A stretch of DNA of 64,000 bases from CAWAHD01 sp963781785. GTDB lineage: Bacteria > Planctomycetota > Planctomycetia > Isosphaerales > Isosphaeraceae. The notes beneath the pieces are model-generated. The model did no database searches and was not told the DNA's origin. It worked only from the letters and a program-made list of their open reading frames with translations. This document shows positions 44,250 to 54,997 of this stretch, piece after piece. The DNA lies in contig CAWAHD010000005.1 in the NCBI GenBank assembly GCA_963781785.1, positions 3,348,001 through 3,412,000 on the forward strand, read 5' to 3'. Position 1 is the first letter of the stretch. Each line of letters opens with the position of its first letter. The translations under genes were made by a program, and so were the position numbers.

Positions 44250-47200
44250 TCAATCTCTCTCAGACACGATACCACGATCCCGGCCGGAGTTCCTTCCTTC
44301 CACGGTGGGATGTTTCTCCGTCAGACTGTGGCCGGTCTGCTGCGGCGAGAAACCAGGGAGCCCTACCGGTTTCGAGTCTCCCTCGCGGAGCCGGTAGCCC
44401 GTATCGGCGGCGAGGCCAACATGGCGATCGACACGGCCGGAGGGCCACCTCACCTCGATCCGGTCGACCGAACGTGCGGATCCCAGGCCGAAGTGCAGGC
44501 GGTGGTCACTCGCCGACAGATAGCTGCCGCCGCCCAATCGCGTGGCCACCTGCGTGCGCCCTGAGACCGTCACCGCCACGCGACTCCCCACGCCGTCGCG
44601 GTTCGACGCGGTTCCCTCCAGTGCCAGCGTGAGGAAATGGCTCCGGGAGGCCTGGTCGCGGGCGGGCAAACTCGAGCGATTGGCGAAAAGTGCCAGGGGA
44701 GCGTTCTCGGAGACCAGGAGTAGATCGCAGTTGCCGTCGTTGTCGAGATCACCCGCGGCAAGGCCGCGCCCCAGCCGGAGCGGGAGCCAGGGTGGTCCGG
44801 CTCGGTCCGAGACATCGAAAAGCTTACCGGCTCCGTCACCCAGAAAGAGCTGCGCGGGCATGGCATAGGGAGTGGTGGGTTGATAGTCGTTGGTATGCCC
44901 GTTGGCCTGCGCCAGGTCGAGGCAGCCGTCGTTGTTGGCATCGAGAGCCACCAGACCGAATCCCAGCACGAATCGAGTGGGGGCGGCAAGGCCGGCGGCC
45001 GCCGTCCGGTCGCTGAATAAGCCGCTCCCCAGGTTGTGATACAGAGTCGTCGACTCTCCGTAGAAGTTGGTGACCGCAAGGTCGAGCCGGCCGTCGGAGT
45101 CGAAATCGCCGCAGGCGATCCCCATACCCGCGAGATAGCCGCCGGTCGCGTTCGTCGCCAGACCCGACGGCAGCCCCTCCTCCGCAAACCGAAACCCGCC
45201 CAGGTTCCGGAAGAAATAATTGGCCGTCGTGTCGTTGGCCACGAACACGTCGGTTCTGCCGTCGTCGTCCAGGTCGGCTGCGACCACTCCCAGTCCCCTG
45301 CCGTCCCGGTCGACGATGCCAGCCTGTTCCGTCACGTCCACGAAACGGCCGCGGTCGTTGCGAAAGACGCGGTCCGGCACCGCCGGAAAGTGCCGCGGGT
45401 CGCAGTAGGTATAGCCGGAGTGTCCGGGATCTTCGCACGTCGCAGGGTGCGCCGGGTCCCATTTCAAGTAGTGGCAGACGTAGAGGTCCAGGTCGCCGTC
45501 ATTGTCGAAATCTGCCCAGGCGGCCGAAGTGGGGCATTCGCGCTGGCCGCCCAGTCCCGCCCGGGCGGTGGCGTCTTCGAACCGGCCCGCGCCCAGGTTG
45601 TGATAGAGCGCGTACGACCCCCACCGGGTCAGAAACAGATCGGGCCGGCCGTCGTTGTCGTAGTCGCCCACCGCGATGCCATGGCCGTACCCGCCCGGCA
45701 GGGCGGACAGGCCTGACGAGGTCGTGACGTCCTCGAACCGGCTGTCGCCGCCGTTGCGAAAGAGCCGATCACCGAAGGCAGGCGCAGGCGATCGGGGAGG
45801 AAAGCGCCCTCCCTGGATGGCGTAGACGTCGAGGCGTCCGTCACCATCGAAGTCGATGAGCCCGATTCCGCCGCTCATCGTCTCCGGGAGCTGGCGCAGT
45901 TCGCTCTTCCCGTTGTCGAAGGTGAAAACCAGGCCGCGGCGACCGGCTTCATCGCGGAATTCCGGGACCGACATGGCTGGGATGGCCGCGGCTTTCGTCA
46001 TCCCTGGGGGCCGGCCGACATCGAGGAAACCCGCCAGGGACCCGCTGCCCGGCTCCATCGTGGGCTCGGCACTCTTGAGCCGGACTCTCGCGGCAAGCGA
46101 CTCGTGTTCGACGGCTGAATCGAGGCGGGCGGCCAGGCCCCACCATGCCCGGGCGTCGAACGGCCGGCCGATCTTCTCGGCTGCCCTGGCAAGCTCGAGG
46201 GCATGTGGCGTCAGGTCGGGCAGGTTCGCGAGCGCCCGGTACCGCTCCCGGGCCTGGTCGATCTCGGCCTTGCGCCGCCTTAGCTTGGCAACCTTGGCCG
46301 CGTCGCCATCCTGTGCGGCCAGGTCAGCCAGCCGGTCGATGGCCTCGCCATCGGCCGGCTCCATGGCCAGACGCTCTTCGAGGACCGAACGCTCGGCCGC
46401 GTGGTCGCCGCGCCGGGAGGCGAGCCACGAGCGTAGCGCGAGCACGCTTGCCCGGGAAAAGCCTGAAACCGGCAGATGGCCGGCTGCACGCACCGCATCG
46501 TCGGGACGGTCGGCGGCCCTGGCCCACCGCAGCCGCGCCTCCCACACCGCCTGGTCGTCCGGCCGGACCCGCTCGCACCGCGTCAGCCAGTCGCTGGCCT
46601 CATCGTAACGACCGGAGCGAATTGCCACATCGGCCCGGGCAAGCCAGACGCGGTCGTCGTTTGGTGCCATGCGCCCGGCCTTGTCGAGGGCCAGGCGCAT
46701 CGCATCAATCGGATAGGCGACGGTGTCGATGCTCCAGAGCGTGCGCAGGTTTTCCGAGGGGTTCTTCTCGCGTTCGATCTGACTCTTGAGAAACCGTCGA
46801 TAATCGTCGTGCCGGCCGGTGATCCAGTGCAGTCGGCCCAGGAGCCGCAGCGCCTCGTCGCCGGTGTCGCCGCGGGCTTTTTTGGCGCGCTCCAGACATG
46901 TCTCAGCCAGTGCGTACTGGCCTCTCTCCAGCGCGAGCCGGCCGCGCGCCAGCGCGGCGGGCGCGGCCTCCTGGGCGTCATCAGGCACGCGGCCCCAAGC
47001 GGCCAGTGCGGCCTCGGGATGGCCCAGGGCGGTCTCCGAGAGACCCAGCCAGTACTCGACGTCGGCACGCCCCGGCCAGCGAATTGCCAGCCGCTTGAGC
47101 CGCTCGCTGGCCTCCGCGAACCGGCGCGCTGCGAAATCGTGCTCAGCCAGGCGCAGCTCGTCCCGCAGCCGCCCTTCGGCGACCGCATGGAACACCAGCC

Positions 47201-47255
47201 ACACGGCCACACCGAGGCCGATCCCGACCAGAAGGATCAGCAGGCCGCGTCGCAT
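44250..47255 (-). CDS. Membrane-anchored TPR plus CRTAC (VCBS/FG-GAP, ASPIC/UnbV) protein
   Basis: About 1,000 residues, intact. The ATG at 47255 is chosen because the longer frame runs into an upstream terminator. One N-terminal membrane helix (RRGLLILLVGIGLGVAVWLV), ~400 residues of TPR-like helices (YWLGLSETALGHPEAALAAW), then FG-GAP/VCBS Ca-binding repeats (LIDFDGDGRLDVYAI, VGDYDNDGRPDLFLTRWG, GDLDNDGNCDLLLV) and a C-terminal ASPIC/UnbV domain (RDGVGSRVAVTV, HFGLGSARSVDRIEVRWPSG). Extracytoplasmic, function unknown. It heads the run of planctomycete cytochrome genes downstream. Confidence 0.88.
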   Translation of the reverse strand: MRRGLLILLVGIGLGVAVWLVFHAVAEGRLRDELRLAEHDFAARRFAEASERLKRLAIRWPGRADVEYWLGLSETALGHPEAALAAWGRVPDDAQEAAPAALARGRLALERGQYALAETCLERAKKARGDTGDEALRLLGRLHWITGRHDDYRRFLKSQIEREKNPSENLRTLWSIDTVAYPIDAMRLALDKAGRMAPNDDRVWLARADVAIRSGRYDEASDWLTRCERVRPDDQAVWEARLRWARAADRPDDAVRAAGHLPVSGFSRASVLALRSWLASRRGDHAAERSVLEERLAMEPADGEAIDRLADLAAQDGDAAKVAKLRRRKAEIDQARERYRALANLPDLTPHALELARAAEKIGRPFDARAWWGLAARLDSAVEHESLAARVRLKSAEPTMEPGSGSLAGFLDVGRPPGMTKAAAIPAMSVPEFRDEAGRRGLVFTFDNGKSELRQLPETMSGGIGLIDFDGDGRLDVYAIQGGRFPPRSPAPAFGDRLFRNGGDSRFEDVTTSSGLSALPGGYGHGIAVGDYDNDGRPDLFLTRWGSYALYHNLGAGRFEDATARAGLGGQRECPTSAAWADFDNDGDLDLYVCHYLKWDPAHPATCEDPGHSGYTYCDPRHFPAVPDRVFRNDRGRFVDVTEQAGIVDRDGRGLGVVAADLDDDGRTDVFVANDTTANYFFRNLGGFRFAEEGLPSGLATNATGGYLAGMGIACGDFDSDGRLDLAVTNFYGESTTLYHNLGSGLFSDRTAAAGLAAPTRFVLGFGLVALDANNDGCLDLAQANGHTNDYQPTTPYAMPAQLFLGDGAGKLFDVSDRAGPPWLPLRLGRGLAAGDLDNDGNCDLLLVSENAPLALFANRSSLPARDQASRSHFLTLALEGTASNRDGVGSRVAVTVSGRTQVATRLGGGSYLSASDHRLHFGLGSARSVDRIEVRWPSGRVDRHVGLAADTGYRLREGDSKPVGLPGFSPQQTGHSLTEKHPTVEGRNSGRDRGIVSERD

Positions 47256-47290
47256 CGCGTGTCTCGCAATCCACCACGTCAACAACAAGA

Positions 47291-47318
47291 CCCGGCCGAG
47301 CCAAACGACTCGGCCGGG
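47291..47318 (-). terminator. Strong hairpin terminator after the DUF1559 gene
   Basis: Perfect 10-bp stem CCCGGCCGAG / CTCGGCCGGG with an 8-base loop. On the minus strand it is followed by TCTTGTTGTTG, a moderately U-rich tail. It separates the DUF1559 gene from the CRTAC gene. Confidence 0.8.
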
Positions 47319-47360
47319 CCTTGCCAATTCCTTACGCGAACATCAAAGGCAGACGACCGG

Positions 47361-48507
47361 TCAATACGAGTCGGACGTGATGACTTCGCCATTGGCGCGG
47401 GTGCCCAGCGCCATCCAGGTCTTTTGGTTGATCGAGTCTTTGATGAACCGCACGCTCCCGTCGGCGAACAACACATTGACGCCACCGGGATGGTTGCTCT
47501 GGGCGTTGCAATACGACGAGTCGTCCGGTCCGCAGCCGCCGCATGACGATCGGCAGGCGTTCCACTGATACTGCTTTGAGTTGGGTGTGACGATCGTGTG
47601 GAACATGCTCATCGTCAGGGCGCCCCAACCCCAGCGAGAACCATTGGCATTCGTCAGGTTGGCGCCCGATTGGTACGCGAGTGTGCATGCGTTGAGCGCC
47701 TGCGTCAGCGTCGCTATCGGGAGGGCGCTCACGTCCTGGACGTCGGCGATCTGGGCGCCCGTGACGCCTGTCACCGAGTTGTACCGCCGCAACGGAGAGA
47801 CAACCGCCCCAGGGTCGCCCACCAGCGATTCGGAGTAGGCGATGGTCTGCGAAGTGCCGTCGGTGCAGTCCTTGATTCCGAACGCAACCCAGTAACAGAA
47901 CAACCCGGTCGAATAGGGCTGGCAGCCGGGGGGCCCCCCAGCGATGCCCATCGGATCGGGCTGGCAGCTTCCGTATCCGGGCCCATTGTTCCAGCCGGCC
48001 AGGCTGGTCGTGCCGACACTCGCTCGATAGCTGTTGATGTTGGGAGTCCCAGTGCCCCACGCCGGCATCCCACCCAATCCCGCGTTGTTGTCTGACGGGC
48101 AAAGGTACGTGTTGATGATCGCCGACCAGGCCGTGCCGTTGCAATTGGCGCCGTAGTTGTACCCGCCGCAAAAATCGAAATTGATTGCGTTGTAGATGGC
48201 GCCTCCCTCCATGTAGGAGAGCATCTCCGCCTGCGCACTCCACTCGGTCCACCCCGCATAGCCGTTGGAAGCATACGGGGGCTGGGAGGCCGCCTCCGAA
48301 TGGCCCTGCGGAAACCGGTCGATCGAACTGTGATAATTGTGCATCGCCAACCCGATCTGCTTCAGGTTGTTGGAGCACTGAGACGCGCCGGGCCGCCTCG
48401 CGCGCCGCCTGCACCGCCGGCAAGAGCAGCGCGATCAGAACGGCGATGATGGCGATGACCACGAGTAGCTCGATCAGAGTAAACCCACGCCTCGTTCGAA
48501 AACTCAT
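47361..48507 (-). CDS. DUF1559 (SBP_bac_10) pseudopilin-like protein, one frameshift
   Basis: Starts at 48507 behind AGGAG with the type IV pilin-like N-terminus RRGFTLIELLVVIAIIAVLI (prepilin cleavage after Gly). At 48382-48389 the frame shifts; inserting one CG unit restores the invariant AARRAxCxNNLKQIGLAMHN. The rest is a typical secreted DUF1559 body ending HPGGVNVLFADGSVRFIKDS, with a Cys-rich loop (ACRSSCGGCGPDDSSYC). These abundant planctomycete proteins are thought to form surface or secretion-related fibres. A hairpin terminator follows. Confidence 0.85.
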
Positions 48508-48886
48508 TGAACAGCTCCTTGGAAAAGAAAAAAGATACCGGACTGCTGCCTGTCCGCGACCCCCCAAGACGACTCTTTTCTCCCCCACATCCCAGGTTTC
48601 GCCACGTGGTTCCTCACTGGGCCGCCGAAACGAACCGAGCTCGAATTATGCTGAAGAATCGCGAAGGATCGTACGGGTGGTGCCCGGCAGGCACCCTGTG
48701 AATCATCTGAGCTGGATGCGTTCGGAACGAAGCGAAGAAACGGAGGTAGGAGTTGATTGGAAAAATGTCCAGAACGACCCCGGGGCCGTCAGTCCTCAAT
48801 CTCTCACCACGACCGGGCGGCGTCAATCTCGCGGTAGGTCGCGCAAGCCCCTTGCGCCGCCCGATCCCACACCGAGTGGCTTCGCG

Positions 48887-49102
48887 TCATTGTTTGGGAG
48901 CTTCCTTGCCAATCTGGGCCTTCTGGCCATAGGCCGCCTGCCGGGCCTTCCGCTCGGCTTCCTCTTTGGCCTTGCCCTCGTCCGACACCCCCGGGGGAGG
49001 CGCGGCAGGCTCGCCACCGCATCCCCACGCACCGGCGAGCACACCCATCAAGAACGTCACCCGCATCGTGCGGTTCGCACGAGAAATTCCTGGAATCTTC
49101 AT
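48887..49102 (-). CDS. Small lipoprotein
   Basis: 71 residues from the ATG at 49102. The signal RVTFLMGVLAGAWGCGG contains a lipobox (AWGC). The mature part is a short Pro-rich linker (GEPAAPPPGVS) and a charged helix (EGKAKEEAERKARQAAYGQK). Tiny lipoproteins of this build often accompany DUF1559 genes in planctomycetes; this one lies upstream of a DUF1559 gene on the same strand. No function can be given. Confidence 0.6.
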   Translation of the reverse strand: MKIPGISRANRTMRVTFLMGVLAGAWGCGGEPAAPPPGVSDEGKAKEEAERKARQAAYGQKAQIGKEAPKQ

Positions 49103-49123
49103 CAACCAACCCCCGATTTCCAA

Positions 49124-49687
49124 TGGGAAGGATCAAAAACAGACAGGCCGGACCGCCACTCTCGCATCCCCGTCGATGCCGCCCAGATGAAACGCTCAGA
49201 AAAACCGGTGGAACGTTGATGATCTGCCCTGCACGACCGTCGCGCTGGTCGTCACGCGCCCACGCACGACCGTCGCATTGACATCTTGATCGGACAAGGC
49301 AGCTCCCAATCTTTGTTGCCGCTCACCGCTTCCCGGTTACAGATTTCACGTCCGACTGCGGTCAAATACGATGACTCGATCGAGATCTAGGGCGAAGCCG
49401 TACGTTAGCGTAGGCTCAGGGTGATGGATCACCAATCACAAGAGCGCAGCGCCACCCGCCAGATTTGGCTTCGCCGACCTCGCAATCCCGAAGCAATAAT
49501 GATGCAAGACACATGCCGTATCCCCGCATCCAAAACCTCGCAACATCTAATCTATTCCGTGCAGACAGCGATGTCAACACGCTATCGCGGAACGGTTTGA
49601 CGCCTGCAACGCGTTTCGCCGGTGTTGCCCTCCTTCTGCTGCTGGGCGATAATGGTTGGTCTGTTATTCACTCCTGGGCGAGCCCCG
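49124..49687. other. Gene-free stretch
   Basis: About 560 bp between the small lipoprotein (minus) and the DUF1592 gene (plus), so it should contain divergent promoters. No clear -35/-10 pair, repeat or RNA gene was recognised. Confidence 0.4.
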
Positions 49688-52547
49688 ATGCCATTGCGAT
49701 CCATGATCGCCCGATCAGTTCTGTTCGCGGGATGCCTGGCGGCGGCGCCGATCGCTGCCACGGCTGACGAGGCCGCGCGCGCGGCCGGTTTCGACAACGT
49801 GGTGCTGCCGTTCCTGAAGAATTACTGCCTGGGCTGCCACGGTGCCATCAAACCGAAAGCCAAGCTGGACCTGAGCCTCTATCGAACGGCCGACGCGGTC
49901 GTAAAGGATCTCGGGGTGTGGGACGAGGTGCTGGAACCGGCTCGAGGCCCAGGAGATGCCGCCTTCAAAAGCGCCGCGGCAGCCCGGTGGCCACGAGCGT
50001 CGGGCCGTGATCGAATGGGTCCGCGGGGTGCGCGAGGAAGAGGCTCGACGAAATGCGGGCGACCCCGGGCGGGTCTGGGCCCGCCGGCTGAATAGTTCCG
50101 AATACGACAACACGATCCGGGACCTGACGGGCGTCGATATCCGGCCCGCCCGCGAATTCCCGGTAGATCCGGCAAACGAGGCCGGCTTCGACAACTCGGG
50201 TGAATCGCTGGCGATGTCGCCGGCCCTCTTGGAAAAATACCTGGCCGCCGCCAGGCGGGTCGCCGACCACATCGTGCTCAACCCGGCCGGCTTCGCATTC
50301 GCGCCTCACCCGGTGGTCACCGACACCGACCGCGACAAGTACTGCGTGGGGCGAATTGTCGACTTCTACCGGCGGCACCAGGTCGACTACGCCGACTACT
50401 TCCTCGCTTCCTGGCGGTTCCAGAGCAGGGTATCCCTGGGCAAGCCGGCTGCGTCCCTTCGTGACTTCGCTATGGAGGCGAAGCTTTCCGAGCGATACCT
50501 CGCCACGATCTGGGATACGCTCAACGATCGCGCACCGGCCGCGAGCCCGCTCGACGAGGTCCAGGCAGCGTGGCAGGAGCTGCCGGCCGCCTCGGCACCG
50601 CCGGAGGAGGTCCGGCGCGGGTGCGAGCGAATCCGCGACCTGGTCACTCGCCTGCGGCATACCTTCGAGCCGAGCCCGGCCCGGATCCACTTAAAGGGGA
50701 TCTCCGATGGCAGCCAGCCGTTTGTCTTGTCGTGGAACCGCCGCGTGGCCGCGGGGCGCATGGGTTCCGGAAATGATGTCGATCCGCCCGCGGTCGAGCG
50801 GTTCTGCAAGACGTTTCCCGTCGCGTTCTTCGTTTCGGAGCGACCGCCCTACTTCGACCCCAGGGGGGCCATCAAGGGGCGCCTGTTGACGGCCGGCTTC
50901 CACTTGATGCAAGGCTACTTCCGCGACGACGCGCCGCTTTGTGAGCTGGTCCTGGACGATGCGGGACGGCGCGAGCTCGACGCGCTCTGGTGGGACCTGG
51001 ATTTCGTCACGCTGGCTCCGATCCGCCAGTACAAAGACTTCATCTTCTTCGAGCGCGGCGAGCCCCCCCGGTTCATGATGGAGCCGTCGTTCAACTTCGC
51101 CCGCTCCGAAGACAAGGACTCGATCACCGACCTCAAGATGCAAAGGCTGCATGACGCCTACCTGGCCAAGGCGCGGCGGATCGGAGCCCGCGACAATGCG
51201 GTCCAGGCAATCGAGGAATACTTCGCCGAGATCACGGCCGCGATCCGCAAGGTCGAAGAGGCCCGGCGAGCGGCCGAGCCGAGTCATCTCGAGGCGCTGG
51301 TCTCGTTCGCCCGCCGCGCCTACAGGCGGCCCATGAGCGCGGCAGAAGAGGCAAATCTGCTCGCGTTCTACCACGACCTCCGCACCCAGGACGGCCTGAC
51401 CCACGAAGACTCGATCCGCGATTCGGTCGCCCGCATTCTCGTGTCGCCTCACTTCTGTTACCGCGCTGAGCCCGCCGGAGCGGGTGGCGCCGCTCAAGCG
51501 GTATCGGGGTATGCTCTGGCCAGTCGGCTGAGCTATTTCCTCTGGTCGAGCATGCCCGACCCGGAGCTGCTGGCGCATGCCGCCGCCGGAGATCTGCACC
51601 AGAGCGAGGTGCTGGTCGGTCAGGCCCGGCGCATGCTCCGGGACGACCGCGTCCGGGGCCTGGCTCAAGATTTCGCCGGCAACTGGCTGGAATTCCGGCG
51701 GTTCCAGGAACACAACGGCGTCGACCGCAAGCGATTCCCAGCGTTCTCGAACGAGCTCAAGCAAGCGATGCAGGAGGAGCCCATCCGGTTCTTCATGGAC
51801 GTCGTGCGCCACGATCGCTCCGTGCTCGACTTCCTGGACGCCGACCATACTTTCGTCAATCCGGTCCTTGCGAAACACTACGGCATCGCGGTCTCACGAC
51901 AGCGACCTGACGAGTGGGTCAAGGTGGATGGCGTGAATCAGTACGGACGCGGGGGGCTCCTGCCGATGGCGGTCTTCTTGACCAGGAACTCACCGGGTCT
52001 GCGCACCAGTCCGGTCAAGCGCGGCTACTGGGTCGTGCGCCGGGTCCTTGGAGAGCGGATTCCCGCACCTCCGCCCTCGGTCCCGGAGCTCCCCATGGAC
52101 GAAGCGAATCTCGGCGAATTGACGCTCCCGCAGCTCCTGGCCCGCCACCGCAGTCAGGAAAGCTGCGCGGCCTGCCATCGGCGTTTCGACTCGATCGGCC
52201 TGGTCTTCGAAGGCTACGGCCCGATCGGCGAGCGCCGCGACAAGGACGGCGGCGGCCGACCCGTCGATGAGACGGCCGTTTTTCCCAACGGCAGCCAGGG
52301 CGCCGGACTCGACGGCTTGCGGCAGTATATCTCCGAACAGCGCCGGGACGACTTCATCGACAATCTCTGCCGGAAGCTGCTGGCGTACGCTCTCGGTCGA
52401 GGCACACAGCTCTCCGACCAGGCGACCATCACCGCGATGCGAGACCGGCTCGCCAGTGGCGGCAACCGGTTTGGCGTTCTGGTCGAGACGATCGTCACCA
52501 GCCCCATGTTTCTCAACAAGCGCGGTCGCGACGACCCGCGCGAGTGA
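49688..52547 (+). CDS. Planctomycete cytochrome protein with DUF1587/DUF1592/DUF1588/DUF1585, one frameshift
   Basis: Start ATG 49688 (49703 also possible), signal peptide RSVLFAGCLAAAPIAATADE. PSCyt1 heme motif NYCLGCHG. At about 49936 one extra C (GAACCGGCTC for GAACGGCTC) breaks the frame, after which it is open to 52547. DUF1587 (RRLNSSEYDNTIRDLTGVDI), DUF1592 (ALASRLSYFLWSSMPDPELL), DUF1588 (GLLPMAVFLTRNSPGLRTSP) and DUF1585 (RKLLAYALGRGTQLSDQATI) follow in the standard order. A second CxxCH (SCAACHRRFD) lies in the C-terminal half. Predicted extracytoplasmic heme protein of unknown electron donor, paired with the DUF1552 gene downstream. Confidence 0.88.
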
Positions 52548-52609
52548 AATGCTCTTTCCGAATGAAGAATCGTCATATTTCGAGATCAGTGTCTGCCCCG
52601 GAGTAGTCC

Positions 52610-53942
52610 ATGACAGCGTCAGAAGCCAGGATCAATCGGCGTACCGTGCTCCGCGGTGCCGGCGTCGTCATGGCGCTGCCGTGGCTGGAATCGATTGCCG
52701 TCTGGGGGGCCGAGGTCGACTCACCCGGCGCTATGGCGGTCTTTCCCAGACGGTTTGCGGCCCTGTTCATGGGCAACGGCGTCAACCCCAACCACTGGTG
52801 GGCGAAGGGGTCGGGCGCGAGCATGGAGCTCAGCAAGAGTCTCCAGCCGCTCGCTCCGCTCAAAGATCGGCTAAACGTCGTCTCGGGCCTGTTCAACAAG
52901 CACGCGACGGGGGTCGGTATTCACCCGGGACAGACCGGCAACCTCCTGTCGGGGGTGGCGCTCCAGAAAGGAGCAATCCTCAAGGGCGGCATCACGATGG
53001 ACCAGGTGCTGGCCAGCCGGTTGGGCGACCTGACGCCGGTGCCCAGCCTCGTCCTGGGCTGCGAGCAGCCGATCACCGGCTATCATGAGTCGAATTTCTC
53101 GATGGCCTACAGCTCGCACATTTCCTGGCGCGACGCGGCCTCGCCGCTGCCGATGGAAGTCTATCCGTCCCTGGCCTTCGACGCGCTGTTCGACAACCAG
53201 GGGAGCCGGCGCACCCAGAGCATCCTGGACCGTGTGCAAGCGGACGCCGCCGAGCTGAGCCGCCAGGTCAGCCGTGCCGACCGGGCGAAGCTCGACGAGT
53301 ACCTCACCAGCGTCCGCGAGGTGGAAACCCGGGTGCGCCGCAGCCGCGCGATCAAGGACAAGGCCGAGAACCTGGCCCGAGATCGCGGCCGCCCTGCGCT
53401 CGACGATGCCGCGCCCGGATAATGGCCTGCCCGAGGACATTCGCGAGCACATGCGGCTCATGTGCGACATCATTGCCCTGGCGTTTCAGACTGACAAGAC
53501 ACGCGTGGCGACGCTCCTGCTCTGCCGTGACCTGTCGGGGCTCTTCTACCCATTCTTGAACGTGAGCGTGACGCACCACCCCGCGTCCCACGACGACCGG
53601 TCCGACGCCTACGAGCGTGTGACGCGATATTACATCAGCCAGGTCGCCTACCTGGCCAACCGCCTTGCCGCGATGCCCGAGGGCGAGCACTCCGTGCTCG
53701 ATAACTCGTGTCTCTTGTTCCTCTCGAATATGTGGTCGGGCAGCAAGCACGACTCGACCAAAGTCCCTGTCGTCATGGTCGGCGGCCTGGGCGGCGGCAT
53801 CGAGACCGGCCGCGTCCTCGATTACACCGGCAACGGCGACGAAAACCGCAAACTTTGCAGTCTCTATCTCGCGATCATGGACCGGATGGGCGTCAAGCTC
53901 GACCGGTTCGGCGATGCCACGACGCGACTGGATCGTTTCTGA
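52610..53942 (+). CDS. DUF1552 protein with Tat-type leader, one frameshift
   Basis: Begins MTASEARINRRTVLRGAGVV, a twin-arginine leader. Family landmarks: FMGNGVNPNHWW, LKDRLNVVSGLFNKHATGVG, SLVLGCEQPITGYHESNFSM and DEYLTSVREVETRVRRS. At about 53401-53408 the frame shifts and the sense frame continues PRPDNGLPEDIREHMRLM to VSVTHHPASHDD, MWSGSKHDSTKVPVVMVGGL and the end. DUF1552 is the constant partner of DUF1592-type cytochromes. Function unknown; presumably exported folded. Confidence 0.88.
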
Positions 53943-54043
53943 TCGGTCGATCGTCATGAGACCGAATGCTTGCGATTCGATCGTCCACAGGTTAATATTT
54001 TGTGGAGAGTTTGGTCTTCGTCCCGTCGCGCATTCGAGTCGAA

Positions 54044-54481
54044 ATGTTGTCTTCTTCCCGCAGGCGACCGGCGCATCGGGCCACAGGTGCATTTCTGATG
54101 CTCCTCGTGGTCGGCGGAATTGCCGCATCACCGGCACAGGCCGGTTGTGGTCACGGCGTGACGTCGAGGGCGAGCCGTACGACCCGGGAATCGCTCTCAA
54201 GGCTGGAAGTCTTCGCATTTCCCAGTGTCCAAACAGCCGATTCGACACCGGCCGATCCCCGGCGGAATTCTCCGTGCTCCGGGCTCGCATGCTCGCAAGG
54301 TCCAGGCTCGCCGCAGGCACCGGTGGCTCCGTCGACGCTCCAAACTGAACGCGGCTGCTTCACCGCCGCCCCAGCGGGCTGGCTCCGCTCGAGTTCCCCC
54401 GACCGGCCGGCGGACCATCCTGTTGCCCAACCAGGACATCTCACATCTCGCATCGAGCGGCCGCCGCGAGATTGCCGCTGA
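54044..54481 (+). CDS. Small secreted Cys-motif protein, paralog of 56786-57235
   Basis: 145 residues. Signal peptide ATGAFLMLLVVGGIAASPAQ, then a mature start AGCGHGVTSRA. A central PRRNSPCSGLACSQG matches PNRRLPCSGPGCSSR in the paralog, followed by a Pro/Ser-rich segment, a conserved single Trp region and an Arg/Pro end (IERPPR). The same architecture (A-x-C start, P-C-x-G-P-x-C-S, Pro-rich tail) recurs in small secreted planctomycete proteins of unknown function. Codon use is somewhat irregular, so the C-terminal half is less certain. Confidence 0.5.
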   Translation: MLSSSRRRPAHRATGAFLMLLVVGGIAASPAQAGCGHGVTSRASRTTRESLSRLEVFAFPSVQTADSTPADPRRNSPCSGLACSQGPGSPQAPVAPSTLQTERGCFTAAPAGWLRSSSPDRPADHPVAQPGHLTSRIERPPRDCR

Positions 54482-54783
54482 CCCTCACATTCCTGAGGGT
54501 TTGGCCGCCTCAGGCTGCGGCCGGACGAACGACGCGATTGTGCGCGTAGCTCTGGCTGACCAGGGCGAACGGTCGTTCGCCCCTTGGCCCTGTGGCGCAC
54601 GTCTGGCGCCGCGATGCCCAGGCCACTGTGCTGCTCGGTGCGGTACGGGGCGGTTGACGGCACTTCCGCAGATGAGCGCATTCCCCTGCCGCTGCGCGGA
54701 GGCAGTGCGCTCGGGCGCGCTCCGGGCGTGACCGCTCGCTGGCTGTGACGCGGATCTTTCGCAATGAAATCAGGAGCTAACCC
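54482..54783. other. Gene-free stretch
   Basis: About 300 bp with no convincing reading frame between the small secreted protein and the short ORF preceding the EF-hand gene. An AGGAG site at its very end belongs to the ATG at 54784. Confidence 0.4.
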
Positions 54784-54862
54784 ATGCCGGAATTGATACA
54801 CGCGACCGCCCTTTTGCCGATGCTCTTGCTCTTGTCAACGGCCACCGTGACGGACGCACCGC

Positions 54863-54997
54863 ATGATCACGCTGTTCTACGCGTGCCGCTGCTACGACAT
54901 GACCCGCATTTCCAACTGTTTCCAGCTCAGCCTGGAGCGCGACAACGTCTTCTTTGATTACTGCACCGACGACAAGGCAAAGGAGAGCGTCAAATGA
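54863..54997 (+). CDS. Short ORF translationally coupled to the EF-hand/deiodinase-like gene
   Basis: 44 codons (MITLFYACRCYDMTRISNCF through DNVFFDYCTDDKAKESVK), ending in an ATGA overlap with the next start. The sequence is protein-like, with four Cys. A better ribosome site (AGGAG) precedes an ATG at 54784 whose frame gives a signal-like MPELIHATALLPMLLLLSTA before drifting. A single shift near 54850 would join the two into one ~70-residue secreted peptide. Either way it looks like a real leader gene of unknown role. Confidence 0.4.
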   Translation: MITLFYACRCYDMTRISNCFQLSLERDNVFFDYCTDDKAKESVK

